Source: Ilex aquifolium
Taxonomy: Eukaryota; Streptophyta; Magnoliopsida; Aquifoliales; Aquifoliaceae
Direction: 5' to 3'
DNA length: 64,000 bases
Assembly (NCBI GenBank): GCA_951799425.1
Contig: OX637409.1
Coordinates: 11,256,960 to 11,320,959 of the forward strand
In this document: piece by piece, positions 25,304 through 37,180 of the stretch
Numbering within the stretch: position 1 is the first letter of the stretch
Layout of the letters: the number at the start of each line of letters is the position of its first letter
Program-made: the position numbers and the translations under genes
The notes under the pieces: generated by a model
Database searches by the model: none
Told to the model about the DNA's origin: nothing
What the model saw: only the letters and a program-made list of their open reading frames with translations

Positions 25304-27575
25304 TGTAACGCCCCGAATTTTCTTTTATATATGTATAGAGATATATATATATATATATATATAGTAAACAATATTTGTAAAGATGTATTGGAAGTTAGGA
25401 AGTGTCCTGGAGTTAAAATACACTTTAGCGAGAATTTGGGGAAAAATGGGTATTGAATACTTCTTAGTACTTTGGACATAAATTTTTAGTCTTAATTCCA
25501 AATGACCTGAAATTTGGACAGTAGATAGTAGACATCTAGAGCTACAAAAGTGTATCTAATGAAAAGTTTCCAATTCGACCTCTAAATGGGTCAAAAATGC
25601 ATTGGAAGTGGAAGTAGAAAAAAATCTGGGTAGTGACTACCGGTAGCCAAAATCAGCTACCGGTAGCCAAATTCAGATACCGGTAGCCGATGGTCCAGTA
25701 AAAACCAGCTACCGGTAGCCAACCGGTAGCCGATGGTCCAGTAAAAATCAGCTACCGGTAGCCAACCGGTGGTCGAGGGTCCCGTGTGTCCGAGCTACCG
25801 GTAGCCAAAATCAGCTACCGGTAGCCACTGTAAAAATTCGAATTTTTCTGTTCGCGAACCCTCGATTTTTCCTCCACTATAAATACATTTTTGTCACCTC
25901 CTTAGCCTTCATTACACCACTCCAAACCCTAGATAGCTTGAGAGGAGAAGAGAGGAAGAGAAAAACACATCCAAGAGAGAGATTTACATCAATTGTGAAG
26001 ATCAAAACCCTCAATTCCTCAAGATTCCACTTCTATACCCATTTCCTTTTCTTCCCTTCTTCACCCAATCTCACCCAAATCTCTTGAAACCCTAGGAGGA
26101 GGAAATTAAGAGGAAAAGGAAGGAGAATAAAAAGGTTTTGAAGGTTGGGTCTTGTATTTAAAGCTACAACTAAGAGGTAGGGGTATTTCTCTCATTTCTC
26201 ACACATTGAGGCTAGGGTTGTATATTTATGTATGTCTCTCACATGTCTTCTCATATATATGATATGTAGTACATGATTCTTGATATTTTTGCAATAAAGG
26301 GCATGTTTCAACCATTTTGGTGGTTGGGTAACCATGGAACCATTCTTTTTCACAATCCAACCCGAGTTTGAAGAAAATGGGATTTTCTCCTAATTTATTC
26401 TTTGTCTTTGATTTCAAAACTTTAGTGTTGAATATTGTATAACATAATGATATAGATTACGATCTCTTGCATATTTTCTTGGATTATTCGATTACATGAC
26501 AAATGTGAAAAATTGGGGGATTTTTACTATATTTGGGAAATTGTTGTGAATTATGAATATTCTTGGTTTCCTCATTGTATGGTTGTTGTGATGGACTTGG
26601 ATTACCTTCGAGAGATGCCGTAGAGTGTTAGAGGTTAGTCTATCCCAGTGGGGGTGAGATGGTTGCCTAATGCTCGTAGTGGATCGTTGTGGTGACCGCG
26701 ATCACTATTGTTCACATATATATATATCGAGGAAAAGGGTTAGTATACTAGACACCTTGGGAGGATTTTGTCAATGTCGTAGGAGACGGTACACGCCCTT
26801 CCTAAAGAGATTTGTGATTGTTGGTTGGAATTGGTGGACTAGGTATGATCGTTGGGTAGATTCACGGGAAGCAATCAACATACATGTTACGGGGATGAAC
26901 CAAAAATACATGAAATCAGGAGTTGGGTCGTTCTTGCCGATGCATTGGTATGGGACAATGCATGGGGAGAAGTCCTTCTTAAATAACTTAAATTGGAATT
27001 TTGTTTATCGATGCTAAACTCACTTTATTCTTTTAATGGATTATTGCTACTGTTTAAACTTGAGATCTCTTTTAAAATGTCACTATTTTCATTCAAAATC
27101 TTTATGTATGATATTTGTGAAATGAGACCGACCGTTTTGAATGTTTTTTTCTAAACCTTGTATGGGTTTGAGAGAATTGTTCTACAGAGCTTTGTGCTCA
27201 CCCCCTACCGCTAACATTTTTCAGATTTCCTACAAGAGGAGGACGTAGGGGTCGAGGAGCCCGCTACTTGGGAGACTCCACTGGACGGGAGTGTGGATCC
27301 CGAGGTGGACGCCTAGAGCGACACTTTCTTTTGTTCTAGACTAGGATATTCATTTTGAACATTGTAAAGCCTAGTTTTCTTTTGTTATTTCCGCTGTGCT
27401 ACATTAGTTGATTTTGGAATGTAAAGGCCAAAATGGGCCTATTCTTTTGGGTTAATGCTATAAATTTTATGGATGACTTTATGAAGTCTTATTTATTGAT
27501 GGATTATTTTAGTGCTCTCATGATGTGAATGTTTTAGAATGTAATGCCGGCCAGGGTGTGTTTTGGGGTGTTACA
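25304..27575 (+). repeat. LTR 3 (3') of the tandem chromovirus
   Basis: It ends GGGGTGTTACA and is followed by the TSD copy GAAAA. It carries about a dozen differences not shared by LTRs 1 and 2, for example CCGGTGG for CCGGTAG near 25769 and a lost G near 27270. The palindrome cluster is at 25637-25824 and the TATA box at 25878-25885. Confidence 0.93.
25637..25824. promoter_or_regulatory. Cluster of CTACCGGTAG palindromes in LTR 3
   Basis: Same arrangement as in LTRs 1 and 2. One half-variant reads ACCGGTGG instead of ACCGGTAG. Confidence 0.7.
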
Positions 27576-28098
27576 GAAAAAGAGCAAGAGATCACCATAA
27601 ACATCATTTGGTTGTACAATATCAAGCACTAAAGTTTTGATGGTGAGAACAAAGGAAATGTAAAGAAGAAAAATTCATTTTTCTTAAAACTAGGGTTTGA
27701 GAGTGCAAAAGATAGATTTAATAGTTACCCAACTAGCAAAATGTTTAAAAAAAAGAAATAAATGCAAGAAGACAAAGAATCAGGTATTTAATAGCAAGTA
27801 CATATGATTTTAAACCAAAAGAATACATATAATTTAGCCCTAGCCTCAATGTAAGAACATAGGAAGAAATCCCCTACCTTATGCTCTTGAAGAAACCTAG
27901 GGTTTGAGTCTTGGATCACTTGTGAACCCTTTGTCTTTCCTTTTGATCTTGAGTTTTATCTTTCTCTCTTTCTCTCTAAGGGTTTCTAGGAGGGTTAGGG
28001 TGAGAGGGAGATGAAGAAATGGGGCAAATGAGGCTAAAAAGGATGTTTTAAAACATCAAAATCCCGATTTTTACTGTTCGGCGGGCGTCAGACGGATC

Positions 28099-28194
28099 GT
28101 ACCGGTACCCAGTACCGGTACTGTATGGTACCGGTACTCAGTACCGGTACCCCAAACCTTCTGGAGTCGAAGTACTGGTACACAGTACCGGTAC
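28099..28194. promoter_or_regulatory. Cluster of GTACCGGTAC palindromes in solo LTR C
   Basis: Five TACCGGTA copies, most of them the perfect palindrome GTACCGGTAC, and one TACTGGTA variant lie within 96 bp. They correspond in position to the CTACCGGTAG cluster of the related chromovirus LTRs. The word CTGGAGTCGAAG between them also occurs, slightly changed, in Athila LTR clusters. Confidence 0.7.
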
Positions 28195-28734
28195 TGTATG
28201 GTGCGTACCGAGACACTTTGTCTGCTGCAACTTCCAGGGTAGTTTTGACCCATTTAGAGGTTGAATTGAAAAATTTACATGAGACACACTTTTGTAGCCC
28301 TAGATGTCTAATATCTACTGTAAAAATTTCAGATCAATTAGACTTAAGGATAAAAAGTTATGACCAAAATACTAAAAGGTGTCCCAACTCCTTTTTACCC
28401 AAATTTTCTCTAAGTGTGTTTTCACTCCGGAATACTTCCTAACTTCCAATACACCTCATATTACCACTCCCAAAGTTGTTCGACCTTCCGGATTCAATGG
28501 ACACCTTATTTTGACCTAAAAATATTTAGAAATTCATCTAGTCACCCTTTCCAAGTTTAATCGTCTTGGAAACTCCAACTTCCCAATCCATATTTATCTC
28601 TAGCGTTCTCCTACTATTACAATCTATATAATTTATTCTTACATCCTTACACATATCCACATTTTTACAATAATTATTTACTATATATCTATATACATAT
28701 ATATAAAAGAAAAAATGCGGGGTGTTACAACCAT

Positions 28735-30274
28735 TACTCAACAACAAGCAGCAAACAGAATTAGCAAGCATCAACAACAACAAACCAACACACTAGAATC
28801 ACGAAGAAGTTGCAGAAAAAAAAAATAGAGAACATGGGAGCTCTCCACTAGGCCAACACCTCAGCAAGATAGTCAACAGCCACACAAGGGTCCAAAGCCT
28901 AGAGATCAATTTTTTTTTTCTCTTTTTGGTGTGCATGCTAGAACTGTGCTCCATTAGACATTATGTTTAATGGTTCTTCTTTTCTAATAAATTACTTAAC
29001 CAAGAGAAATATGTCGCATGTGTGTATTTATGTTTTCCATATATTACTTTGTCTACGAAAATTTATTTAGTCCACCTTTCTCTTGGCAATTCTTAGTACC
29101 TGCCCGAAAGAAAATTTCGTTGATTCCTTAGTGTTGGTTTTAGCTTGTGGGTTATGAATCTAAAAGACCTTGATGTTTCTTGATTCTTTCTTCTTTCTTT
29201 GACAGAATCACTTACATAACTTATTGTTGTACCTTTTACTTCTTGCTCACAATTGCTTTGATTTTGTCAACTCTGATGCTTGTTATTAATTTAAACTGGA
29301 ATTTTATACTTCATGAAATCCCAAAAAAAAAAACTTGTGAGATAAATTATCTTTGTAGCAGTTTATTTGCATTTCAGACATACTTCATTTTCACAAGTAT
29401 CACTTGTTCAACCACATCTCTTTGGTTCACCTCTTGCTCTCAATTTTCCTTTTGGTTTTGTGTCCTTGCTTTACTTTGATTGATGTTGTGCGAATATTAA
29501 GCACGAGCACAATATTGGTACTTTCTTGTAGACTGTAGTTGCTTAGCTCTAATTGGTATTTTCTTGTACTGTGTTATTATAATTGTTGCAATGCAAGCAG
29601 TAATTGCTGCATCACTATTGCCTTGAACATCTGTTTCATTGTCCTAACTGTTCCTTTGTCCTTTTGAACACTAATTGGATATCTTCCTTATTGGCTACTT
29701 AATAATATAACACCATGAAAAACGTAAGTGACCAGGTGTGTGGGTCAAAAGTCAAAATTGGAGAATATTTTGTTAAGGGTATATTTACCATTTGAGCAGT
29801 GAGTCTCAAAGTTAAGAATGCAACAGATGTCAGGGAAAAAAAAATTAAAATGGAGATAATTGGTGGAGTACTTAAGGTTATAGACTTAGAATTTACATGT
29901 TTCATTTGCTATTCTACCCTCAGAAGTTTTCGCACTTATAGTAAGCCTAGGGAATGATTGGGTATACAAGAAAGTTAAGAAATTTTTATTTCATTTATTC
30001 GATTTAGTTTCAAATATTTGAGCCAAGTTTGGATTTATTTCATACTTGATTTTCGTGCAATATTCAGGATAATTGTAATAAAGGAGTTGTCTTGTTGGCA
30101 AATTTATTTTGGATCCAGACATTTTTTTTTAACTGAGGATATGGTATTAAAATGAGAGATTTGTGCGTATATGCCCAAATCATTTAACAATCTAACAATA
30201 TGATACTTCAGCCCAAAATAGAGTTACTAACTGTTGCAACTTTTACTTTCAGTGGCAATCTAATCAGAAGAACA
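28735..30274. other. CACTA interior, no recognised gene
   Basis: AT-rich sequence between solo LTRs C and D. Open frames at 29180-29479 (plus) and 29699-29905 (minus) are rich in hydrophobic residues and show no domain. Nothing is supported as a gene here. Confidence 0.5.
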
Positions 30275-30577
30275 ATTGATGTAACACCCCGCATTTTCTT
30301 TTATATATGTATATAGATATATAGTAAATAATTGTTGTAAAAATGTGGATATGTGTAGTGATGTGTGTTTGAATTTGGTAGATTGGAAAAGTAGAGATTT
30401 AAAATGTTAGTGAAAATAATAGTTGAAATTTAGTTTTAATAAGTGAAAATATGAAATTTTAGGTCCTAGAACTTGTATTAAATAGGTTTGGTGTAGAAAT
30501 ATGTGTTGGAGAGATTTGGGATGGATTTGGTTGGCTTAGGAATGGATTGGAAATGAAAAAAGGGATGAAACAACTGT

Positions 30578-30987
30578 GAACAGTGCACGTAAACAGTGCA
30601 CTGGCTACAACTTCAAGCTCGATTTCGACCTTGATGCAGTCAATATCTCTCAAAACTCAAATCATGAAAGTTGTAGAGATCTTTCTTAAAAGTCCATAGC
30701 ATCTTGAATCATCTCAATCGGAGCTCGGATGAGAGAGTTATGCCTAGATAATGAAGCGATGTCAAAATAGTCCATTCAGCTTGAACAGTGCACGTGAACA
30801 GTGCACTGGCTGCAACTTCAAGCTCGATTTAGATCTTGATGCAGTCAATATATCTCAAAACTCAAAACATAAAATTTGTAGATCTCTTTCTTAGAATTCC
30901 ATAGCATCTTGAATAATCTCAATCGGAGCTCGGATGAGAGAGTTATGCTCAGATAACGAAACGATGTCGAAAGAGTCCAATTAGCTT
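30578..30987 (+). repeat. Two 205-bp tandem repeats with CAGTGCACTG palindromes
   Basis: Each unit begins GAACAGTGCACGT and includes the perfect palindrome CAGTGCACTG (30594-30603 and 30799-30808). The units start at 30578 and 30783. They occupy the part of the LTR where relatives carry CCGG palindromes. Confidence 0.75.
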
Positions 30988-31960
30988 CGTTTTGCATTTA
31001 ATGTCTCCATTTGCATCCTAAATCAAAATATAAGAATAATGAGTACTTTTAGGCTTCGAATAAGTATAAAATGCTTTAAGAAGCACCCTTCATCACCTTT
31101 TATTTACAAACATCGCAAAACTTCATTAATAGCCGGTTCGGATGGGTAAAAATAGAAACTTTAGTGTTTCGGGTGTACGTTGACTTTGGTTTTGAGATAA
31201 ATCATAAAAATAAATGTTTTTAGGTTAAAATAACATTAAAAATGAATCCGGAACGTCGAAAAACCTTAGGGTAGTCATATGGATCAAATTGGAGATTCTT
31301 AGTGGCAAAACAGTAAATTTGGAGAAACCCAAAACAGCCTGTGAACAGTGTTTTTCGGGGCTGCTAGGTTTAAACTCATTTTCATCTCATTTTCCCTCAT
31401 TTCTTTCACTCCCCTCACACCCCCAAACCTCTTGGAGCCCTAGAGAGCATTAGAGAGGAAGAAAGGAAGGGAAAAAACAAGAGATTCAAGGGTGATTCAA
31501 GATCAAATATTCTTGTTCTTCACACCAAAGCTAAGGATTCAAGGTAGGGGTTTTTTCTCTCATTCACTTACATTGAGGCTAGGGTATATATATATGTGTG
31601 TGTTTTGGCTTTCAATGGTATATATATGCTATGGAATCATCCTCTCTTAGGCTTTTTGCAAAGATTACATGTTTTGAACAAAGTTAGGGTTTAATACCCA
31701 GGAAATCTCTTTTCTAGTTTTAAAACCCTAATTTTTGGAGAGTGATGTATTTCCTTCTTAAATGCTTTCTTTATTATGAATTTCGAAACCGTAGTGCTTT
31801 GTGTTGGGTAGAAAAATGATGTTATTGTGATCTCATGTATTTTTCTTAGTTGGTTGTGGAATTGTTACATGATATATTTTGGGGATTTTGGATAGATGCT
31901 TGTAAATTGAGATAAATGTTGGAATTGTATGCTTGGTTGGGTTGTTTGTGATGCACATGA

Positions 31961-32186
31961 GTGAGAGGTTCCATGTAAGGATGCTCACCCCTTCTCAAGA
32001 GATTCCCGGTAAGGATGCTTGAGAAATAAGTCCGTTATAGTGAGAGGTTTCTTGTAAGGATGCTCACCCCCTTCCCAAGAGGTTCCCGGTAAGGATGCTT
32101 GGGAAACAATGTAGTGGTTGGTGAGAGGTAATATGTAAGGATGCTCATCCATTCTCAAGAGGTTCCCGGTAAGGATGCTTGAGAAT
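31961..32186 (+). repeat. Three tandem repeats of about 80 bp in solo LTR D
   Basis: Units start at 31961, 32040 and 32121 with GTGAGAGGT. Each carries TGTAAGGATGCTCA followed by CCCGGTAAGGATGCTTG. They lie in the downstream part of the LTR and are probably transcribed but not coding. Confidence 0.75.
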
Positions 32187-32857
32187 CAAAGGTGACCTAA
32201 AAGGGGGTGGAGGTTACCACAAAGTATGCCACCTACCGAAAGAATTGTTGGGAATTGTTTATGGCCATTAATGATTATTAATTGTATGTGGTGCTCGTCT
32301 ATTCATTTAAGTAATGTTTTTTTTTAAATAAACTTGAGATCCTTTTTTAATGTCACTGCTTTATTTCAAATTATGTATCTAGGTTATGTTAAAAAATGAG
32401 ACCGACCGTTTTAAATGCTTTTCTAAACCTTGTATGGGTTTGGGAGAATTTTTCTACAGAGCTTCGTGCTCACCTCCTACCGCTAACATTTTTCAGATTA
32501 CCCGCTTGAGGAGGACGTAAGGGTCGAGGAGCCCGCTACTTGGGAGACTCCACTTGATGGGAGTGTGGATCCCGAGGTGGACGCATAGAGCGACCTCCTT
32601 TCCTTTTGTACTAGACTAGGACATTCTTTTGGAACATTGTGTAGTCTAGCTTCTTTTGTTTATTCCGTTGCGCTTCTTTAATTAATTTTTGAAATGTAAT
32701 AGCCATGACTTGGGCTTATTCTTTTGGATAATGTTGTAAATATTCGTGGATGACAAATGAAGTCTTATTTCTTAAGGGATTATATTAGTGCTCTCATGAT
32801 ATGAATGGTTTTAGAATGTAATGCCGTCCAGGGTGTGTTTTGGGGTGTTACAATTGC

Positions 32858-34599
32858 AGAAATAAAGGGCTTAGTTGCACAAAAGTTCATATGCTAATTT
32901 TACAATTGGCTTATATAGATCCTTAATTACTAAATAAATATCTTAATCATTTAAGCATAATCTGAATTGATAGTCTTCATGGTGAATAGTAACATATAAT
33001 TGCTTTACAATACAAGAACTACAAAATAATAATAGTATTAATAATAATAACATTTTTCATTTGAGTTTCATAAATTATTTTTGTTTTAGAAAATTATTTT
33101 AAAATAATTTTTTTAAATAAAAAAATTGTTATAAAAAATAGTAAAAGTAATATTGGTACTCAAAATTATTCATGTGCAAAGTACGTGTGCATCAACTAGT
33201 GCTATAAAATGCTAATGGAATACTTTAGTCAGAAAATGTAAACAGAATGCAAGTCCACACCTCATCATCTATTTTTTTCACATAATTGGTGTTTTAAACA
33301 AATCAACTACGAATAAAATCGATCAAAATAAAAATGTACATTACGACATAGGCGACACAAATCTAATATGACACAATTGGTTCAATACAAATAATTAATA
33401 AATAAATCAAGAATAAGTGGAATATTTTTTGACACAAATCCGCTATGATCCAACAGGAACTCACATCATCCGACACGATTAACAGCCCTAGTCCACATCA
33501 GTAGTGTAACCACAAACCGCTAAAGGGTTTGTGGAATATGACACAATTGGTTCAATACAAATAATTAATAGATAAATCAAGAATAAGTGGAATATTTTTT
33601 GACACAAATCCGCTATGATCCAATAAGAACTCACATCATCCGACACGATTAACAGCCCTAGTCCACATCAGTAGTGTAACCACAAACCGCTAAAGGGTTT
33701 CCGAAATTGCAAACACAATTAACTTTCTAACAGAGATTCAATGGTCACAATTCATGAATACTAAAATTATCAGTAAGACACTTTCCAATTAAAGGTGCTT
33801 ACGAGGGATGAGATAAGTATATAAAGCAATAAGAACAAACATACAATAGAAGTTATAGATTTCGAGTAGTAAAGCCCGCGAAACCATCATCGCCCAAATT
33901 GAATTGACGAATAAGTCAATTGTTTTTGAGTTTAGCTCAGGTGGCAGACATAAATTCATTGCAGTTATAGAGAAGAAGGCCATGATTGGTGGTGAGTGAG
34001 CAGAGAAGCCTGCAACAAAACATGGAGATGGTCTGGTGGGTGACTCTTTCCTCACTCATCCCTTGCCGCTGCCTTCTCCACTACCACCACTCAGATAAGA
34101 TCAAGTAGTGTCGACCCAATCATAAAATGGGTACAAACCCATATAGAGAAATCAATAAAAAGGATGGGAGAGATAGAGAACAATTAAATATGATCAGAAC
34201 AATTACATAACCCAAATACAACTATCAATAAAAAGGATGAAGAAAACATACCCGGAAGATGAGGGACGACTGGAATCTGCTACAATACAGAAAGCAATTG
34301 CCCACAATGAAAGATTGATGCACAGAGAAGAGATAAAGAAAGAATTGATAATATCATGAGTGTGGGAGACGTGTGAATACAGGGGAGAGAAAGAGGTGCG
34401 AACTGTCAACTGTGAAGGGGAAAAAATAGGGTTTTTCCTCTTTCATCAAATATATTACTAAATTTACCTAGAAAAAAAATTGTGTTACTAAAACAATAGA
34501 CCCAGCCCACAAAATAATATCATTTTAATAAAAGACCCACAAAACGACGCCGTTTTATATAGACAAATTATCACGTACAAGTCCTCAATGTAACACAAG
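32858..34599. other. CACTA interior, no recognised gene
   Basis: This lies between solo LTR D and the right subterminal repeats. Apart from a 170-bp tandem duplication I see nothing certain. Minus-strand frames at 33789-34055 and 34203-34409 have no recognised domain. They could belong to a 5' untranslated or captured segment, but there is no support for either. Confidence 0.45.
33366..33702. repeat. 170-bp direct tandem duplication
   Basis: The block beginning AATATGACACAATTGG and ending CGCTAAAGGGTTT occurs twice, 170 bp apart. The copies differ at only a few positions, such as CAACAGG against CAATAAG, so the duplication is fairly recent. Confidence 0.85.
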
Positions 34600-34770
34600 C
34601 AAAAATGTTTGCGACGGAAAAAAATTCTGTCGCAAAAAATAAAATTTTATTGTATTTGTTGTCACGGCAATGGCTTACCATTGCAAATAAATCATTTTAA
34701 ACGATGCCATTAGGAACAGTCGCAAAAAAATTAATTTTGCCACTGTAAATGTACCGTTGCAAAAAAATGT
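34600..34770. repeat. CACTA subterminal repeat array (right)
   Basis: GTCGCAAAAAA, TTTGCGACGG and related words recur, matching the left array at 1304-1830. Confidence 0.7.
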
Positions 34771-34798
34771 GATGCAAAAACCCAAAATTCTTGTAGTG
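34771..34798 (-). repeat. Right terminal inverted repeat of the CACTA element
   Basis: It ends TTCTTGTAGTG, the inverse of the left terminus, and is followed by the TSD copy CTT at 34799-34801. Confidence 0.85.
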
Positions 34799-34801
34799 CT
34801 T

Positions 34802-35365
34802 GGTCCCTAAGACAAACCTTATTCCGAGCCAATAAATAAAGGATTTCTTTCCTTTGCTAGGGTAAGCCTCTTAAGAGTATTTTATGCATATCAAAAACCC
34901 TTGAGAGCTTGTGAGTAACCTTAGATCTCTAAATCCAAAAGACCAAAACCCATCTTGTCATTCCTATCCAACATCACACATCAGAGAAGAAATAAATTTC
35001 TTCTACCAAACCTACTTGAAGAGTGTGCATACTGAGATTTTTAGGTTCGTACTAAGAGTGCTCAAGGCCTACAGGAGTTATGCAGCGAGGAGTTCAAGTG
35101 AAGCAATCTAATACATTAATGGGTATATCCGGTGGAGAGATCTATTGAAGGAAAGAAACATCTAAACATGATATTTGTTGAGATATAAGACTCAATTTCT
35201 TATAGATTGATTGTGGAATAGCGAATTTGGCTTTGGTGAACCCTGAGTGATTCCCCAAGGTGTTTTTTCGAGAATGGTATCTCCGTCAACAAATCTCTTC
35301 CGTTCTTTGTTGCTTTATTAGATACACTTGTGATTTGTATTAGAAACAGGCACTATGTGTTTGAT
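34802..35365 (+). repeat. Copia-type 5' LTR, second piece
   Basis: This continues the LTR interrupted by the CACTA element. CAATAAATAAAGG near 34830 is a TATA-like box, so the CACTA insertion lies between it and the palindromic words at 1117-1170. The frame at 34911-35111 has no recognised domain. Confidence 0.45.
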
Positions 35366-37175
35366 TGTAACGCCCCAAAATCCCCCTTGGACGGCATCAC
35401 TATCTAAAACCATTCACATCATGAGAGCAACTAATACAATTTCATAAACAAAGAAACTTTCATTTATCATCCATAATATCTACAATGTCAGCCCAAAAGA
35501 ATAGGTCAAACTATGACCATTACATTCAAAAGAATATGTCATTCATGGCAATTACACCCAAAAATCAACTATTATCTTGCAACGGAATAACAAAGACATT
35601 AGACTTCACATTTTCTCAAAAAGAACTTCCTAGTCTAGGACATAAGAGAATATAGCTCTAAACGTCCACCTCTGGATTCACGTTCCCATCTATGGGAGCT
35701 TCCCAATGTACCGGCTCATCAACTCCAAGCTCCTCCTCTAGGCCATAATCTAAAAAAGATGTTGTTTGTAGGGGGGTGAGCACTAAGCTCTGTAGGAAAA
35801 TCCTCCCAAACTCGAACAAGGTTTAGAAAACATATAAAACAAGTCGGTCTCATTTCACAAATATCATATATAACTTTTGAAAGAAAACAGTGACAGTTTA
35901 TCCGATCTCAAGTTTAAGTAATATCAATGAAGTAAATGAAGAAGTAAAACCAATTTCCAAAATGAACAATTCCAACAAATCACTATAAACCATAGCCAAC
36001 CATTGGCACCATAAACCATAGCTCACAATGTATTTCAAATCACAACTTGTATCTCATGTATGATGTATGATATCGCATGAACAAGCACATCGAGAATATC
36101 CTGGCCCACACACACACCCCCAATCCTCGCAAGGATATACAACTTTAGGAAGGGCGTATACCGACGCATCGGCAGTGACGAATCCAACCCAGGAATAGTA
36201 TACTAACCCTCATCCTCGGTACCCGTGAACGAATAGTAGTTTGGTCCTCACAAGACACCAACCCCACTACGAGTGGTAGGAAAAATTCAAACCCGCATGG
36301 AGTAAGAAACGCATCTACCCACTCTATGATACCTGGTCAACGGCCACCCATGGTCATCCGAACATCCACAAGAGATACAATACCCAACCAATTTCCTCAA
36401 GTCACAAACAAATCCAAAAAATCCCAAATTTCATATGGAGTATTACCATAGAACCATTTAAGAAAATATACAAGAGATCATCCACAATACCATTTTGTTA
36501 TTCAATACAAAGTACTAAAGTTTTGAAATCAATGACAAAGGAAGAATCAAGAGAAAAATTTATTTCTCTTGAAAACTAGGGTTTTAAGTCAAGAAAAGAG
36601 ATTTAATAGCTATTCCACCATAGCATTGTCCAAAACATGGTAATATTTACAAGAATATCAAGAATCAAGGATTTCATAGCAAACATATAGGATTTAGAGT
36701 CAAAAGAATACATATATATAAGTCCTAGCCTCAATGTAAGAGAATAGGAAGAAACCCCTACCTTAAATCAAGAGTTCCAAGCAAAACCCCAAGCTCTAGA
36801 GACTTCCTTCCTCCCTTTTCTTTCTCCTTTTATCTTCCCTTAGGGTTCTAAGAGGTTTGGGGTGAGAGTGGAGTGAAAGAATAGAAGAAAATAGGATGAA
36901 AAGGTGTTTTAAACTCAGCCCAATCCCGAATTTTACTGTTTTAAAATTTCTGATTTTTACCGACAGTACCGGTACGTTGTACTGGTACGGTTTGCTCTCG
37001 GGACATCGGGGTACCGGTACGCTGTACCGGTACTGTTTGTCCGGATTTGCCTTTTTCACCTGTTTTTCATTTCCAATCCATTCCAAACCCTTCCAAAACC
37101 AACCCAAATTTATACAACATACATTTGTATATCAAACATAGTTGGTACAAGTTCTATTACATGTGGGGGTTTACA
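35366..37175 (-). mobile_element. Solo LTR E, minus orientation
   Basis: The left end is TGTAACGCCCC and the right end GGGGGTTTACA. The flanks are TTGAT (35361-35365) and TTAAT (37176-37180), a TSD with one mismatch. On the minus strand it resembles solo LTRs C and D, but about 190 bp near its own 5' end are missing. The GTACCGGTAC cluster is at 36965-37034. No coding region is present. Confidence 0.78.
36965..37034. promoter_or_regulatory. GTACCGGTAC palindromes in solo LTR E
   Basis: Three TACCGGTA copies and one TACTGGTA variant lie in 70 bp, in the place corresponding to the clusters of the related LTRs. Confidence 0.65.
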
Positions 37176-37180
37176 TTAAT

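Larger units (their letters stand above)
11324..27575 (+). mobile_element. Tandem Ty3/gypsy chromovirus (Tekay/Del-like): LTR-internal-LTR-internal-LTR
   Basis: Three LTRs of 2265, 2277 and 2272 bp flank two internal regions. Repeat periods are 6984 and 6996 bp. The 5-bp TSD GAAAA occurs only at the outer edges (11319-11323 and 27576-27580), so the array behaves as one insertion that later gained a unit, or inserted as a tandem. Each internal region has a tRNA-iMet-type primer-binding site, one gag-pol frame broken by a TGA, and a polypurine tract. The C-terminal chromodomain and gene order PR-RT-RH-IN place it among chromoviruses. Confidence 0.93.
10141..28729 (-). mobile_element. Solo LTR C, minus orientation, split by the tandem chromovirus array
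   Basis: The left end is TGTAACACCCC and the right end GCGGGGTGTTACA. The flanks are GCCAT (10136-10140) and ACCAT (28730-28734), a TSD with one mismatch. The LTR is made of 10141-11323 and 27581-28729, about 2.33 kb. It is interrupted by the array at 11324-27575, which duplicated GAAAA. Read on the minus strand its ends match those of the chromovirus LTR and solo LTR D, so it is a related subfamily. It has no internal coding region. Confidence 0.82.
30280..32852 (+). mobile_element. Solo LTR D, plus orientation
   Basis: It begins TGTAACACCCCGC and ends GGGGTGTTACA. The flanks are ATTGA (30275-30279) and ATTGC (32853-32857), a TSD with one mismatch. The last 400 bp align with the end of the chromovirus LTR, including GGAGCCCGCTACTTGG. 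It has no primer-binding site or polyprotein. Length is 2573 bp, enlarged by two sets of tandem repeats. Confidence 0.83.
1276..34798 (-). mobile_element. CACTA (En/Spm-type) DNA transposon, 33.5 kb with nested insertions
   Basis: The left end begins CACTACAAGAA and the right end finishes TTCTTGTAGTG, its exact inverse. The inverted ends extend about 28 bp with mismatches and share GTTTTTGCATC further in. The 3-bp TSD CTT lies at 1273-1275 and 34799-34801, the TSD length known for CACTA elements. Both subterminal regions are packed with short GTCGCAAA-like words, as is usual for the family. Without the nested LTR elements the transposon would be only about 7-8 kb: 1276-3590, 6626-6758, 8988-10140, 28730-30279 and 32853-34798. 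The strand given is that of its transposase-type exons. No transposase catalytic core was found, so it is likely non-autonomous or decayed. Confidence 0.85.

Noticed and set aside
28099-28194. GTACCGGTAC repeats as restriction-linker or vector contamination
   Set aside because: They lie inside LTRs with intact termini in several separate copies and vary in sequence, which is not expected for cloning artefacts.
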